From Gammaproteobacteria bacterium (GTDB taxonomy: Bacteria; Pseudomonadota; Gammaproteobacteria; GCA-001735895), in contig JANTFY010000008.1 in NCBI GenBank assembly GCA_024763185.1, positions 1 through 23,997 on the forward strand: a stretch of 23,997 nucleotides of DNA, given 5' to 3'. Shown piece by piece: positions 7,710 to 16,012 of this stretch. Within the stretch, counting starts at the first letter, position 1, and every line of letters starts with the position of its first letter. The translations under genes were made by a program, and so were the position numbers. Under the pieces are notes generated by a model. That model did no database searches and was not told the DNA's origin. It saw only the letters and a list, made by a program, of their open reading frames with translations.

Positions 7710-8495
7710 ATGAATCGTTATCTTTTATTGGTACTGGCCAGTTTATGCTTCCCCACTCAACTCATCGCCCAGTCCGGAGACTATCCGGGGCGATCGGTTT
7801 ACCCCAAGGTAAAGGTGTATGAAACCGAACAATTGCAACAGGCTTTTGATCAAGTCATCGTGGTTGATGTTCGTTCCAACTACGAATACGAAACCCTGCA
7901 TATCAACAATGCCATTAATATTCCGCTCAACAGTAAAGGTTTTACCAAAAAGGTGGCGGCACTGGAGACTGATGGAAAACCCATCGTGTTTTACTGCAAC
8001 GGCCATACCTGCTACAAATCCTACAAGGCCACCACCAGGGCCATGAATGCCGGTATCCCCAATGTCTTTTCCTATGACTCCGGTATATTCGACTGGGCCA
8101 CGATCTACCCGGAAAAAGCCACCATGCTGGGACATACGCCGATCAATGCAGATCGCCTGATCAGTAAAGCCAAACTGAAAGAACACCTGCTCGATCCGGC
8201 GCAATTCTCCGCAAAGATCAATGACAAAACGGTGATACTGGATATTCGCGAACCGGCACAAAGAGGTCTGATCGAGCTGTACCCCTATCGCCAGGAAAAC
8301 ATATCGCTCAACCAAAAGAAAAAACTGGTAAAGTTATTCAGCAATATACTGGAAAGCGGCAAAACCTTGCTGGTCTATGATGAAGCCGGCAAACAGGTAC
8401 GCTGGCTGCAATATTATCTGGAGGCCAAGGGTATCAGTAACTATTACTTTATGGCGGGCGGGGTGAAACAGTATTTTAAGGATATCAGAAGCTAA
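7710..8495 (+). CDS. Exported tandem rhodanese-like protein
   Basis: The 261-residue product starts with a likely Sec signal peptide (about residues 1-20, cleavage after IA), so it should act in the periplasm. It has two rhodanese-like domains. Domain 1 (about 33-135) has the VVDVRSNYEYETLHINNAIN motif and an active-site loop FYCNGHTCYKS with Cys96 as the expected persulfide cysteine; Cys101 is nearby. Domain 2 (about 146-260) keeps ILDIREPAQRG and a final MAGGVKQY, but has Asp224 where the catalytic Cys should be (LLVYDEAGKQ), so it is probably non-catalytic. Rhodaneses move sulfane sulfur; the natural substrate here is unknown. AAGGA precedes the ATG. It is divergent from flgG and convergent with secF, so probably a single-gene unit. 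A weak promoter-like pair (TTGAAG, 16 bp, TAGACT) lies at 7649-7676. Confidence 0.85.
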   Translation: MNRYLLLVLASLCFPTQLIAQSGDYPGRSVYPKVKVYETEQLQQAFDQVIVVDVRSNYEYETLHINNAINIPLNSKGFTKKVAALETDGKPIVFYCNGHTCYKSYKATTRAMNAGIPNVFSYDSGIFDWATIYPEKATMLGHTPINADRLISKAKLKEHLLDPAQFSAKINDKTVILDIREPAQRGLIELYPYRQENISLNQKKKLVKLFSNILESGKTLLVYDEAGKQVRWLQYYLEAKGISNYYFMAGGVKQYFKDIRS

Positions 8496-8508
8496 ATCGG
8501 TTTAAGCG

Positions 8509-8529
8509 GGGTGCGCAGTACGCGCACCC
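8509..8529. terminator. GC-rich hairpin between convergent rhodanese and secF
   Basis: GGGTGCGC and GCGCACCC form an 8-bp stem around a 5-nt loop. It sits exactly in the 40-nt gap between two convergent stop codons. There is no U-tract on either side, so it may be an atypical terminator or an RNA-stabilising 3' end rather than a classical intrinsic terminator. Confidence 0.4.
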
Positions 8530-8535
8530 TCGGCA

Positions 8536-9462
8536 TCAAGGCCTGGCATCCTCAGCGCTTTCCTTTTCCGGAAGCAACAGGTCAGAACGCGAAATTCCGA
8601 GTGCCAGGGCACTGGCACTGGCTACATAGATCGATGAATAGGTACCGACAACTACACCTATGATCAACGCCATCGCGAAGGAAGCGATGACTTCCCCACC
8701 AAATACATACAGCGAAATCAATACCAGCAAGGTGGTCAAAGAGGTCATCAAGGTTCGGGAAATGGTCTGGTTGATTGAAATATTAATAATTTCAATCGAG
8801 GATTTTTTGCGAATCTTACGAAAATTCTCGCGAATCCGGTCAAACACAACAATGGTGTCATTCAAGGAGTAGCCGATAACCGCCAGCACCGCCGCCAGAA
8901 CACTGAGATCAAAATCCAGTTGCAGGATTGAGAACACACCCAGGGTAATTACCACGTCGTGAATCAAGGCCGCGACCGCACCCAGCGAAAACCGATATTC
9001 AAAACGCAGTGATACATAGATCAGGATCGCAATCAAAGCATACAATACGGCAAGACCGCCATCTTCCCGCAGTTCTTCACCCACCTGGGGGCCGACAAAA
9101 TCAACCCGGCGCACATCGATATCCGTTTCATTTTGCTGTTTTAACAGATTGATCACCCGGGTACTTAATTCGGCCTTATCCTGATCTTTCTGAGGTGCCA
9201 GTCGAATAAGCACATCTTTGGCGCTGCCAAAATGCTGCACGATGGCATCCTTGTATCCACCCTGCTCCAGCGCCTGACGTATCGGTCCGAGATCAACGGA
9301 TGTAGGGTAACCCAGCTCGATGACACTACCACCGGTGAAATCAATGCCGACGTTGAGCTTGTTAATCACCAGGCTGACGATAGAGACCAGGATCAGCAGC
9401 AGCGAAACCGTCATCGCCAGTTTGCGCACTCCCATAAAATCAATGTCTTTAAACATAGGCAT
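8536..9462 (-). CDS. secF: Protein translocase subunit SecF
   Basis: SecF works with SecD and YajC beside SecYEG and uses the proton gradient to help pull exported proteins across the inner membrane. The 308-residue product has the first membrane segment at about 14-33, the conserved GIDFTGGSVIEL at 39-50 and five more membrane segments from about 135 onward. The family motif GYSLNDTIVVFDRIREN is at 197-213; its Asp and Arg residues are implicated in proton coupling. Two ATGs lie 6 nt apart (9462 and 9456). The first fits the AAGGT ribosome site better. It begins 14 nt after secD. Length is near E. coli SecF (323). Confidence 0.96.
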   Translation of the reverse strand: MPMFKDIDFMGVRKLAMTVSLLLILVSIVSLVINKLNVGIDFTGGSVIELGYPTSVDLGPIRQALEQGGYKDAIVQHFGSAKDVLIRLAPQKDQDKAELSTRVINLLKQQNETDIDVRRVDFVGPQVGEELREDGGLAVLYALIAILIYVSLRFEYRFSLGAVAALIHDVVITLGVFSILQLDFDLSVLAAVLAVIGYSLNDTIVVFDRIRENFRKIRKKSSIEIINISINQTISRTLMTSLTTLLVLISLYVFGGEVIASFAMALIIGVVVGTYSSIYVASASALALGISRSDLLLPEKESAEDARP

Positions 9463-9476
9463 AGTCTTGTTACCTT

Positions 9477-11345
9477 TTAAATGGCCAGTTTTTTAATGCT
9501 TTTGCGGCCATAAATCAGGTTCACGATAGCACGTGTGCCCAAAATAGCCGTAAACATGGAAGTGAGGATGCCAATGGACAGGGTCACCGCAAAACCCTGA
9601 ATTGGACCGGTACCAAAACTGAACAAAATGATGGCAGCGATCAGGGTCGTGATATTGGCATCTGCGATGGTACCGAAGGCTTTTTGGTAACCGGCAAATA
9701 TCGAGGCCTGTGGTGAATTACCCAAGCGTATTTCCTCGCGGATACGCTCAAAAATCAATACGTTGGCATCCACCGCCATGCCCACGGTTAACACGATACC
9801 GGCAATACCCGGAAGCGTCAGCGTGGCCTGGATAAGGGATAAAACAGCCACCATCAATACCAGGTTCAGGGTCAGAGCCACATTGGCGATCAGGCCAAAC
9901 ATCTTGTAATAAATCGCCATGAAAACAAGAACCGCGAGAAAACCGATAATGACCGACTTGAAACCCTTGTCGATATTTTCCTGACCCAGGCTGGGACCCA
10001 CGGTACGCTCCTCGACAATAATCATGGGGGCGCGTAAAGCACCGGCGCGCAGCAACAGTGCCAAATCCCGTGCCTCACGGGTGCTGTCAAGGCCGGTAAT
10101 ATGGAAACGCTTGCTTAACTGGTCACGAATGGTGGCCACATTGATGACACGCTGTTCGGTTTTTTTGATGCGTTTTTTGACCCCGTCTATTTCGCGCATT
10201 TCGTATTTATCTTCAATAAATACTACAGCCATGGGTTTACCGATGTTTTCGCGCGTGATCTTACTCATACGGTCAGCGCCCTTGCCATTCAGTGTGATGG
10301 TGACATCCGGGGAACCCGACTGACTGTCAAAACCGGAAGCTGCACCGACAATCTGGTCGCCGGTCACGATAACACGACGCTTGAGTAATACCGGTGAACC
10401 ATCGGTTTCTTTATACAATTTTGTGCCGACCGGAATCTTTCCTGACGATTCGGCGGCCGTCCAATCGGTCAGGGAACCGTGCACCAGGCGAAATTCCAGG
10501 GTTGCAGTGGCACCCAGTATCTCCTTGGCGCGCACCGTATCCTGCACGCCGGGCAATTGCACCACGACCCGTTCTTCACCCTGACGTTGTATGACCGGTT
10601 CGGCCACGCCCAATTCGTTAACACGATTCTTCAGGGTGGAAATATTCTGATCCAATGCCGCTGATTTTTCGGTTTTCAGGGCTGTTTCGCTATAGTTCAG
10701 ATTAACGAAAAAACTGCTTTCGCCTTCAGTGGTAGAAAATTCGAAGTCGCGGAATTCCTCTTCCAGCTTTTCCAGTCCTTTTTGTTGATCCTGCAGGCTG
10801 CCGAACCGTACCGCCAGGCCATTGTTGGTAATCTGTACCGTTTTGTAACGCACCTTCTCTTCGCGCAGGTAGGTCCTGATTTCGGACGAGGCCCGGTTCA
10901 ACGATTTAAGAATAGCCGCATCCATATCCACTTCCATCAGAAAGTGCACGCCACCGCGCAGGTCAAGGCCAAGATACATGGGCAGTGCATTCATGGAACT
11001 CAACCATGGCGGTGTTGCCGCAGCCAGATTCAGCGCCACGGTATAACGGCTGTCTTCTTTCTGCAGCACATCTTTAATATCCGAGGCGGCTTTTAACTGG
11101 TGCTCTTCACTGTCAAACCTTACCAGCACAAAACCACTACCCAGTTCTATCGATTTGTAATCAATCGCCAGGTTTTGTAACACCGTTCTTACATGGTCAA
11201 GCTCTTCTTCATTGATCAGATTGACTCGATGTGAAATCTGTACTGCCGGATCCTCACCGTACAGGTTTGGCGCAGCGTAAATCAGTCCTATGACGACTAC
11301 GGAAATCAGCAACAGGTATTTCCATAAAGGGTATTGGTTAAGCAT
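9477..11345 (-). CDS. secD: Protein translocase subunit SecD
   Basis: SecD pairs with SecF in the SecDF-YajC complex. The 622-residue product begins MLNQYPLWKYLLLISVVVIG, the canonical SecD N-terminus with the first membrane helix, followed by APNLYGEDPAVQISHR. The periplasmic region carries the D1 motif YLGLDLRGGVHFLMEVD. The C-terminal membrane half has GIVLTVGMAVDANVLIFERI, with Asp526 at the position of the proton-coupling Asp of E. coli SecD (D519). Length is near the E. coli value of 615. I see no good ribosome site before the ATG at 11345, which lies 24 nt after yajC, so coupling to yajC translation is possible. Confidence 0.97.
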   Translation of the reverse strand: MLNQYPLWKYLLLISVVVIGLIYAAPNLYGEDPAVQISHRVNLINEEELDHVRTVLQNLAIDYKSIELGSGFVLVRFDSEEHQLKAASDIKDVLQKEDSRYTVALNLAAATPPWLSSMNALPMYLGLDLRGGVHFLMEVDMDAAILKSLNRASSEIRTYLREEKVRYKTVQITNNGLAVRFGSLQDQQKGLEKLEEEFRDFEFSTTEGESSFFVNLNYSETALKTEKSAALDQNISTLKNRVNELGVAEPVIQRQGEERVVVQLPGVQDTVRAKEILGATATLEFRLVHGSLTDWTAAESSGKIPVGTKLYKETDGSPVLLKRRVIVTGDQIVGAASGFDSQSGSPDVTITLNGKGADRMSKITRENIGKPMAVVFIEDKYEMREIDGVKKRIKKTEQRVINVATIRDQLSKRFHITGLDSTREARDLALLLRAGALRAPMIIVEERTVGPSLGQENIDKGFKSVIIGFLAVLVFMAIYYKMFGLIANVALTLNLVLMVAVLSLIQATLTLPGIAGIVLTVGMAVDANVLIFERIREEIRLGNSPQASIFAGYQKAFGTIADANITTLIAAIILFSFGTGPIQGFAVTLSIGILTSMFTAILGTRAIVNLIYGRKSIKKLAI

Positions 11346-11369
11346 TGGTAGTCCGAGACCCGGGGTAAA

Positions 11370-11699
11370 TTAGATAGTCTTGATAGTGCCTTTGGGCAAT
11401 ACCGTCGAAATGGCATGGCTTTGTACTTTAACCTCAACCTTGTCCGCAATTTCACAGGTCAGAAAGCCCTCTGAAACGTCCGTGACCTTGCCGACAATGC
11501 CGCCCTGGGTGACAATTTCGTCGCCTTTCTTGATCGTTTCAACCATTTGTTTGTGTTCCTTGGCTTTCTTCTGCTGTGGTCTGATCAGCAAAAAATAGAA
11601 GATGACAAAGAGGATAATTAACGGCAGAAAAGACATGATAGGATCTGCCTGTTGCGCCGGCGCGGCCTGGGCCATGGCATCACTGATAAAAAAGCTCAT
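11370..11699 (-). CDS. yajC: Sec translocon accessory protein YajC
   Basis: YajC is the small single-span subunit of the SecDF-YajC complex. The 109-residue product (E. coli 110) has a short Ala/Gln-rich N-terminus and one membrane helix at about residues 21-39 (IMSFLPLIILFVIFYFLLI). A basic turn RPQQKKAKEHK follows, then the conserved cytosolic domain with KGDEIVTQGGIVGKVTDV. CAGGAA lies just before the ATG. It is the first gene of the yajC-secD-secF run and has its own promoter-like site. Confidence 0.96.
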   Translation of the reverse strand: MSFFISDAMAQAAPAQQADPIMSFLPLIILFVIFYFLLIRPQQKKAKEHKQMVETIKKGDEIVTQGGIVGKVTDVSEGFLTCEIADKVEVKVQSHAISTVLPKGTIKTI

Positions 11700-11735
11700 A
11701 AAAATTCCTGAATGGATGGGGTAAAAACGGCGCGT

Positions 11736-11764
11736 ATTATGGCACAGCGCACGATTGATATGAA
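11736..11764 (-). promoter_or_regulatory. Probable sigma-70 promoter for yajC-secDF
   Basis: On the minus strand TTCATA (11759-11764) is separated by 17 bp from CATAAT (11736-11741), which is preceded by TGC as in an extended -10. Four of six and five of six bases match the two consensus hexamers. It lies 37 nt upstream of the yajC ATG in the 107-nt gap after tgt, so yajC-secDF can be transcribed apart from queA-tgt. Confidence 0.55.
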
Positions 11765-11806
11765 AGTTTAATTCTCTGCCTGGAAGCGTTAGGCCATAAA
11801 CAGGTA

Positions 11807-12916
11807 CTAACTGCCCGACTGCGGTTTATACAGTTGATAAAAAACCCGGGCAAATTCATTGAACCGGTTCTCTTCGATAGCGTGCCTTATTTTTTTCATC
11901 AAATCCTGAAAATAGTACAGGTTATGGATGGTATTCAGGCGTGAGCCCAAAATTTCATGGCATTTATCCAGGTGTCTCAAGTAGGCACGGCTGTAGTTTC
12001 GACAGGTATAACAGCCACAATGCTCATCCAGCGGGCGTGTATCGTTGGCATATTGACTGTTGCGGATCTTGATGATGCCATGATGCGTGTACAGATAACC
12101 GGTGCGCGCATTGCGTGTGGGAATGACGCAGTCAAACATGTCAATGCCGCGTCGCACGCCTTCGATCAAATCCTCCGGTTTACCCACTCCCATCAGGTAA
12201 CGCGGTTTATCCACCGGCATCTCTGGCAGGCAGACATCCAGTATCTGGTTTCGCTCGTCTGCCGGTTCACCCACCGACAGGCCACCGATGGCATATCCAT
12301 CAAAACCGATACTGACCAGTTGATGGATGGATTTTTTCCTCAGGTCCTCGTACATGCCGCCCTGCACGATGCCAAATAATGCAGACGGATTACCTTCGTG
12401 TGCCATTTTGCTGCGCCTGGCCCAGCGTAAAGACAACTCCATCGAGGCACTGGCCTCGTGTTTGCTGGCTGGATAAGGGGTGCATTCATCGAAGATCATG
12501 ACGATATCGGAACCCAGCTCACGCTGCACCTGCATGGAAATTTCCGGGGTTAATTCGACAGGCGCTCCATCCACCGGCGAATTAAAGTTAACCCCCTGTT
12601 CACTGATCTTGCGCATATCGGCCAGGCTAAATACCTGGAAGCCACCCGAATCGGTCAGGATCGGGCCCTGCCAGTGCATGAAGTCGTGCAGATCACCGTG
12701 TTGTTTAATGATTTCGGTGCCAGGACGCAGCATCAGGTGAAAGGTGTTGCCAAGAATAATTTCGGCACCGATGTCCTTCAGTTCTTCCGGAGTCATCGCC
12801 TTCACGGTACCGTAGGTACCCACCGGCATAAAGGCCGGGGTTTCCACCGTGCCACGATCAAAGGTGAGTCGCCCGCGGCGTGCAGAATGATCAATATTAT
12901 CGAGTTGGAATTTCAT
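11807..12916 (-). CDS. tgt: Queuine/preQ1 tRNA-guanine transglycosylase Tgt
   Basis: Tgt replaces guanine-34 in GUN anticodons (Asp, Asn, His, Tyr) with preQ1, an intermediate of queuosine. The 369-residue product has the substrate-pocket Asp89 in ILTDSGGFQVFSL. The nucleophile Asp262 lies in MFDCVIPTRNARTGYLYTHH. The zinc site is formed by Cys300, Cys302, Cys305 and His331 (EHCGCYTCRNYSRAYLRH, then NTIHNL). These are offset by 2 from the E. coli numbering, and length is normal. It follows queA by 37 nt. The start ATG at 12916 has only a weak upstream ribosome site. Confidence 0.98.
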   Translation of the reverse strand: MKFQLDNIDHSARRGRLTFDRGTVETPAFMPVGTYGTVKAMTPEELKDIGAEIILGNTFHLMLRPGTEIIKQHGDLHDFMHWQGPILTDSGGFQVFSLADMRKISEQGVNFNSPVDGAPVELTPEISMQVQRELGSDIVMIFDECTPYPASKHEASASMELSLRWARRSKMAHEGNPSALFGIVQGGMYEDLRKKSIHQLVSIGFDGYAIGGLSVGEPADERNQILDVCLPEMPVDKPRYLMGVGKPEDLIEGVRRGIDMFDCVIPTRNARTGYLYTHHGIIKIRNSQYANDTRPLDEHCGCYTCRNYSRAYLRHLDKCHEILGSRLNTIHNLYYFQDLMKKIRHAIEENRFNEFARVFYQLYKPQSGS

Positions 12917-12953
12917 AAAGAATTATTTTCTGGTGTTTTTATTGATCGCTATT

Positions 12954-13985
12954 TTACGGTTTCCGGTTACGAATGAACATTGCATCGCCATAACTGAAAA
13001 AGCGGTATTTGTGCTGTACAGCATGGCGGTAGGCATCCAGCATAAACGCTTTGCCGGCGAATGCACTTACCAGCATCAGCAGCGTGGAACGCGGCAAATG
13101 AAAATTGGTCAACATCGCATCAACCACGTTAAATTGAAACCCGGGCGTGATGAATAAGCGGGTATCGCCTTGAAAAGGTTTGATCTCACCACCCTGTGCC
13201 GCTGTTTCCAGGCTGCGTACCACGGTGGTGCCGATGGCCACAACCCTGCCACCTTTTTTCCGGGTTTGTTGAATGTGCTCGCAAACCTGCGCCGACACGT
13301 CCACCACCTCGGCATGCATGACATGTTTCGCCACATCATCCACGCGAACCGGCTGAAAGGTCCCCGCACCCACATGCAGGGTAACAAAGGCCTGTTCGAC
13401 ACCCTTCTGTTGCAGCTGATCCAGCATGCGCTGGTCAAAATGCAGACCGGCCGTGGGAGCCGCCACGGCTCCCGGCTCACGCGCGTAAACGGTTTGATAA
13501 CGTTGCCGGTCAGTATCCTCATCAGCGCGTTGAATATAGGGGGGCAGCGGCATGTGTCCGTGTTGCTGTAACAAATCAAGCCAGCCCTGATTTTGCCCCT
13601 GGCGGACGATAAACAACTCGTCTTCACGTCCCAGCACTTGTGCATGGATGGCATTTTCCAGCACCAGTCTGGTTCCGGCGCGTGGCGACTTGCTGGAACG
13701 TATATGGGCCAGCAGGGTGTGATCATCCAGCAGGCGTTCCACCAGCATTTCTATCTTGCCGCCACTTTCCTTTTGCCCAAACAAGCGCGCCGGAAATACG
13801 CGGGTATCATTAAAAATAACCAGGTCCCCGGGCTCCAGGTAGTCGTCCAGACGGGAAAACTGCTCGTCACGAACGGTTTTTTCCACGGCATCAAGTACCA
13901 GCAGGCGGGAAGCACGACGTTGTTCCAGCGGCTGTTGCGCAATCAACTGCTCTGGCAGTTCATAATCAAAGTCTGAAGCTTTCAT
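12954..13985 (-). CDS. queA: S-adenosylmethionine:tRNA ribosyltransferase-isomerase QueA
   Basis: QueA transfers and isomerises the ribosyl part of S-adenosylmethionine onto preQ1-tRNA to make epoxyqueuosine, the step after Tgt. The 343-residue product begins MKASDFDYELPEQLIAQQPL and carries FNDTRVFPARLFG (58-70), HMPLPPYIQR (144-153), GAVAAPTAGLHF (172-183) and LHVGAGTFQPVR (203-214), all conserved in the family. Length is close to E. coli QueA (356). It is the first gene of queA-tgt-yajC-secDF and is divergent from the tRNA-Leu gene. No preQ1 riboswitch is recognisable in the short leader. Confidence 0.98.
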   Translation of the reverse strand: MKASDFDYELPEQLIAQQPLEQRRASRLLVLDAVEKTVRDEQFSRLDDYLEPGDLVIFNDTRVFPARLFGQKESGGKIEMLVERLLDDHTLLAHIRSSKSPRAGTRLVLENAIHAQVLGREDELFIVRQGQNQGWLDLLQQHGHMPLPPYIQRADEDTDRQRYQTVYAREPGAVAAPTAGLHFDQRMLDQLQQKGVEQAFVTLHVGAGTFQPVRVDDVAKHVMHAEVVDVSAQVCEHIQQTRKKGGRVVAIGTTVVRSLETAAQGGEIKPFQGDTRLFITPGFQFNVVDAMLTNFHLPRSTLLMLVSAFAGKAFMLDAYRHAVQHKYRFFSYGDAMFIRNRKP

Positions 13986-14027
13986 GATGATGCGGGGTAG
14001 AGTGCCGTACTATTTTCAGGGGGCGCA

Positions 14028-14057
14028 ATCATACTGGCAGACGGGTTGTCAGGGCAA
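14028..14057 (-). promoter_or_regulatory. Probable sigma-70 promoter for queA
   Basis: On the minus strand TTGCCC (14052-14057), an 18-bp spacer and TATGAT (14028-14033) match four of six and five of six consensus bases. The start point would be near 14021, about 36 nt before the queA ATG. The AT-rich stretch beyond it (14065-14130) probably holds the divergent tRNA-Leu promoter; TAAAAT at 14124-14129 is a possible -10, but I see no convincing -35. Confidence 0.5.
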
Positions 14058-14142
14058 CGCAGGTTATCAATGAATATAAAAAATTTATCCTAATTTTATG
14101 TATCACTCGTTTAGATTATCCATTAAAATCCCCTGCCATTAC

Positions 14143-14229
14143 GCCGGGGTGGCGGAACTGGTAGACGCGGCGGATTCAAAATCCGCTGGTGGTAACACCT
14201 TGGGGGTTCGAGTCCCCCCCCCGGTACCA
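14143..14229 (+). tRNA. tRNA-Leu, anticodon CAA
   Basis: The 87-nt gene folds as a class II tRNA. The acceptor strands GCCGGGG and CCCCGGT pair with a terminal G-U. The D arm contains GGCGGAACTGGTAGACGC. The anticodon stem GCGGA/TCCGC closes the loop TTCAAAA, which gives anticodon CAA (reads UUG). The long variable arm is TGGTGGTAACACCTT. The T arm is GGGGG-TTCGAGT-CCCCC. The discriminator A and CCA are encoded. The A after the acceptor, the CAA anticodon and the long variable arm all indicate leucine. Confidence 0.98.
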
Positions 14230-14260
14230 TAAACAATTCTTGCAGGTCCATTTGACCAAG

Positions 14261-14363
14261 GCCTGTTAGCACTCATTTGATTTCCACTGCTGGAGGCCAT
14301 TTTTTCTTCCAGCAAGGCAGAATTTTAGTCACAACAGAGGCCATCAAATGAGTGCTAACAGGC
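14261..14363. repeat. 103-bp element with 21-bp perfect inverted ends (MITE-like or large hairpin)
   Basis: The arms at 14261-14281 and 14343-14363 are exact reverse complements over 21 bp; each contains GCCTGTTAGCACTCATTT. The 61-bp interior holds a second, smaller hairpin (TGCTGGA at 14288-14294 with TCCAGCA at 14308-14314) and a direct repeat GAGGCCAT (14293-14300, 14338-14345). No reading frame lies inside. I see no clear target-site duplication, although CTAG abuts the right end (14365-14368). It could be a miniature inverted-repeat element or a non-coding structured RNA after tRNA-Leu. It separates tRNA-Leu from the 14432 operon. Confidence 0.7.
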
Positions 14364-14431
14364 TCTAGATGTTTGTTCTTTAACATCCGGTCAATAACCT
14401 TTTTCTGTCACTTATTACTTAAGAGAGCATC

Positions 14432-15055
14432 ATGAAAAGAATCGGAATAATTCTCGTCAGTCTTATCAGCTTGATCAGCTTCAATGCACAGGCGCAGATG
14501 CCTGGTTACGGTTATAGCCAGCCTTATGCTTACTACCCTAACTATCAGCAACAATCTCCGGCCCAATTACTGGAAATGGGCGTCAAGGTCCTGCAGGACT
14601 ATCTAAAATCCGGAAAAATTGATAACCAGTCCAAGGTCATCGATTTTCTCGACAGCCAGATGGCACAATTTTTTGACTTTGAGCAGATGTCACAGTGGGC
14701 GGCCGGTTTTCATTACAATCGCATGAACTCTGCGCAGAAATACATCTTTCAGTCCAACCTGAAAAAAATGTTTTTCTCCGCTTTCGCCCGCATAGTCAGC
14801 GCCTATGGCGATGCTCAACCGCGCATCGAGTTTCTGCCGGCCCGTCGCCAGGGTTATGACCAGGTACTGGTCACTGCGCGGGTTATTCCTGCTAACAGCT
14901 ACCCCATTCGTATCGATTTCCATTTCATGCAGGGGCCTTCCGGCTGGAAAATTTACGATGTAGGCACCAATGGCAGCAGCGCTGTTGCCTACTACCGCGC
15001 CTATTTCAACAACCTGATTCGCAGCCGTGGATTCAACGCCCTGTTGAAACAGTAA
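14432..15055 (+). CDS. Exported MlaC/Ttg2D-family protein
   Basis: The 207-residue product has a Sec signal peptide (1-21, ending AQA) and so should be periplasmic. A Tyr/Pro/Gln-rich stretch (24-41) follows, then the MlaC-type fold: FFDFEQMSQWAAG at 80-92, a strand segment YPIRIDFHF at 157-165, and the family-typical GWKIYDVGTNGSSAVAYYR (171-189) with LIRSRGFNALL (195-205). MlaC proteins shuttle phospholipids between the outer and inner membranes. The usual partners mlaF, mlaE, mlaD and mlaB are not here; instead two motor-type membrane proteins follow within 15 nt. Lipid binding is inferred from family only. I see no convincing promoter between the inverted-repeat element and the ATG. Confidence 0.82.
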   Translation: MKRIGIILVSLISLISFNAQAQMPGYGYSQPYAYYPNYQQQSPAQLLEMGVKVLQDYLKSGKIDNQSKVIDFLDSQMAQFFDFEQMSQWAAGFHYNRMNSAQKYIFQSNLKKMFFSAFARIVSAYGDAQPRIEFLPARRQGYDQVLVTARVIPANSYPIRIDFHFMQGPSGWKIYDVGTNGSSAVAYYRAYFNNLIRSRGFNALLKQ

Positions 15056-15070
15056 GCTAACGGGAGTCTC

Positions 15071-16009
15071 ATGGATACACATCGCCTGCTGACGCGGCTG
15101 AGTCATCGCATTCTTCTGCAATTTCTGCTGGCCATCATTCTGGTGGCAGCAGCCATTACCTACAATGCCGAGTTCCTCAAGCAGTTTTACCTGGAAAATC
15201 AGCAGACCCAGACTGGCATTATCCTCAACAGCATCATAGTTGGTATTCTGTTGTTCGGCCTGTTGAACCTGCTGTTTTTGTTATTGCGCTACAATCGGGA
15301 AGAATCCGCCATAGCCGGTTTTGTCGAAAATGTCGAGGCCATACGCAAGGATCCCACCGAAGGCCTGAATGTACATAGCTTGATCGTAAAACGATTTGCG
15401 ACCATGAAATCCATCAACACGGCCCATGGTGAAATCAACCATAATGCGCTGGCTGCCATGCTTACTGCGGATGAAAGCACGCGCCTGGGTATCGTGCGTT
15501 TTATCAATAACATCCTGATACTGACCGGTGTTTTCGGTACCATTGTTTCACTCTCCATCGCCCTGATCGGGGCATCGGACCTGATCGACACCGCTTCATC
15601 CGGCCTGGAAGGAATGGGGCTTGTCATCCACGGCATGTCCACCGCCCTGTCCACCACCATCACGGCCATCGTCAGTTATGCCTTATTTGGTTATTTTTAC
15701 CTGCGCGTACGCGATGTGCAGGTGCATTTAATCAGCGGTATCGAACACCTGACCTCGGTTTACCTGATTCCCAAGTTTGTCAAACGCAGTGAAGATATTG
15801 TCAACCAGATGGCCGGGCTGATTAAAGGCATCATCCGCGCCACCGAAAAGATGACCGAAACCCAGGAAACCTACCAGGCTTCTGCCTCGATTCTGCACCA
15901 GACCATCTCCAGCAACAAGGAACAGATGGATAATCTGTCGAACGATATCACCATAATCAAAAAGCTGTTACGAGAAGGTTTCCGCCTGCCCGGGCCATTT
16001 GACCAATAA
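15071..16009 (+). CDS. MotA/TolQ/ExbB-type proton-channel protein
   Basis: The 312-residue product has four predicted membrane helices: about 13-32, 50-73, 147-168 and 190-211. The last two form the family core: LTGVFGTIVSLSIALIGA (151-168) matches the G-x-x-GT motif of TolQ/ExbB, and GMSTALSTTITAIVSYALFG (188-207) matches the second pore helix, with several Thr and Ser residues facing the pore in relatives. The C-terminal 100 residues are cytoplasmic and helical (242-300), with no long tail of the ZorA kind. It lies 15 nt after the MlaC-like gene, with GGGAG before the ATG, and 3 nt before its likely MotB/ExbD-type partner. The family converts ion flow into mechanical force. The specific function here is unknown. 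Confidence 0.8.
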   Translation: MDTHRLLTRLSHRILLQFLLAIILVAAAITYNAEFLKQFYLENQQTQTGIILNSIIVGILLFGLLNLLFLLLRYNREESAIAGFVENVEAIRKDPTEGLNVHSLIVKRFATMKSINTAHGEINHNALAAMLTADESTRLGIVRFINNILILTGVFGTIVSLSIALIGASDLIDTASSGLEGMGLVIHGMSTALSTTITAIVSYALFGYFYLRVRDVQVHLISGIEHLTSVYLIPKFVKRSEDIVNQMAGLIKGIIRATEKMTETQETYQASASILHQTISSNKEQMDNLSNDITIIKKLLREGFRLPGPFDQ

Positions 16010-16012
16010 CCC

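Noticed and set aside
7743..8315. 190-codon open frame on the minus strand inside the rhodanese gene
   Set aside because: It is antisense to a well-supported exported rhodanese, has no recognisable domain and no ribosome site or promoter of its own.
13109..13726. 205-codon same-strand frame overlapping queA
   Set aside because: queA is full length with all conserved motifs; the overlapping frame is Trp/Arg/Cys-rich and looks like an out-of-frame shadow.
13986..14027. preQ1 riboswitch before queA
   Set aside because: The leader is only about 36 nt from the predicted start point and shows no pseudoknot-forming C-rich loop with an A-rich tail.
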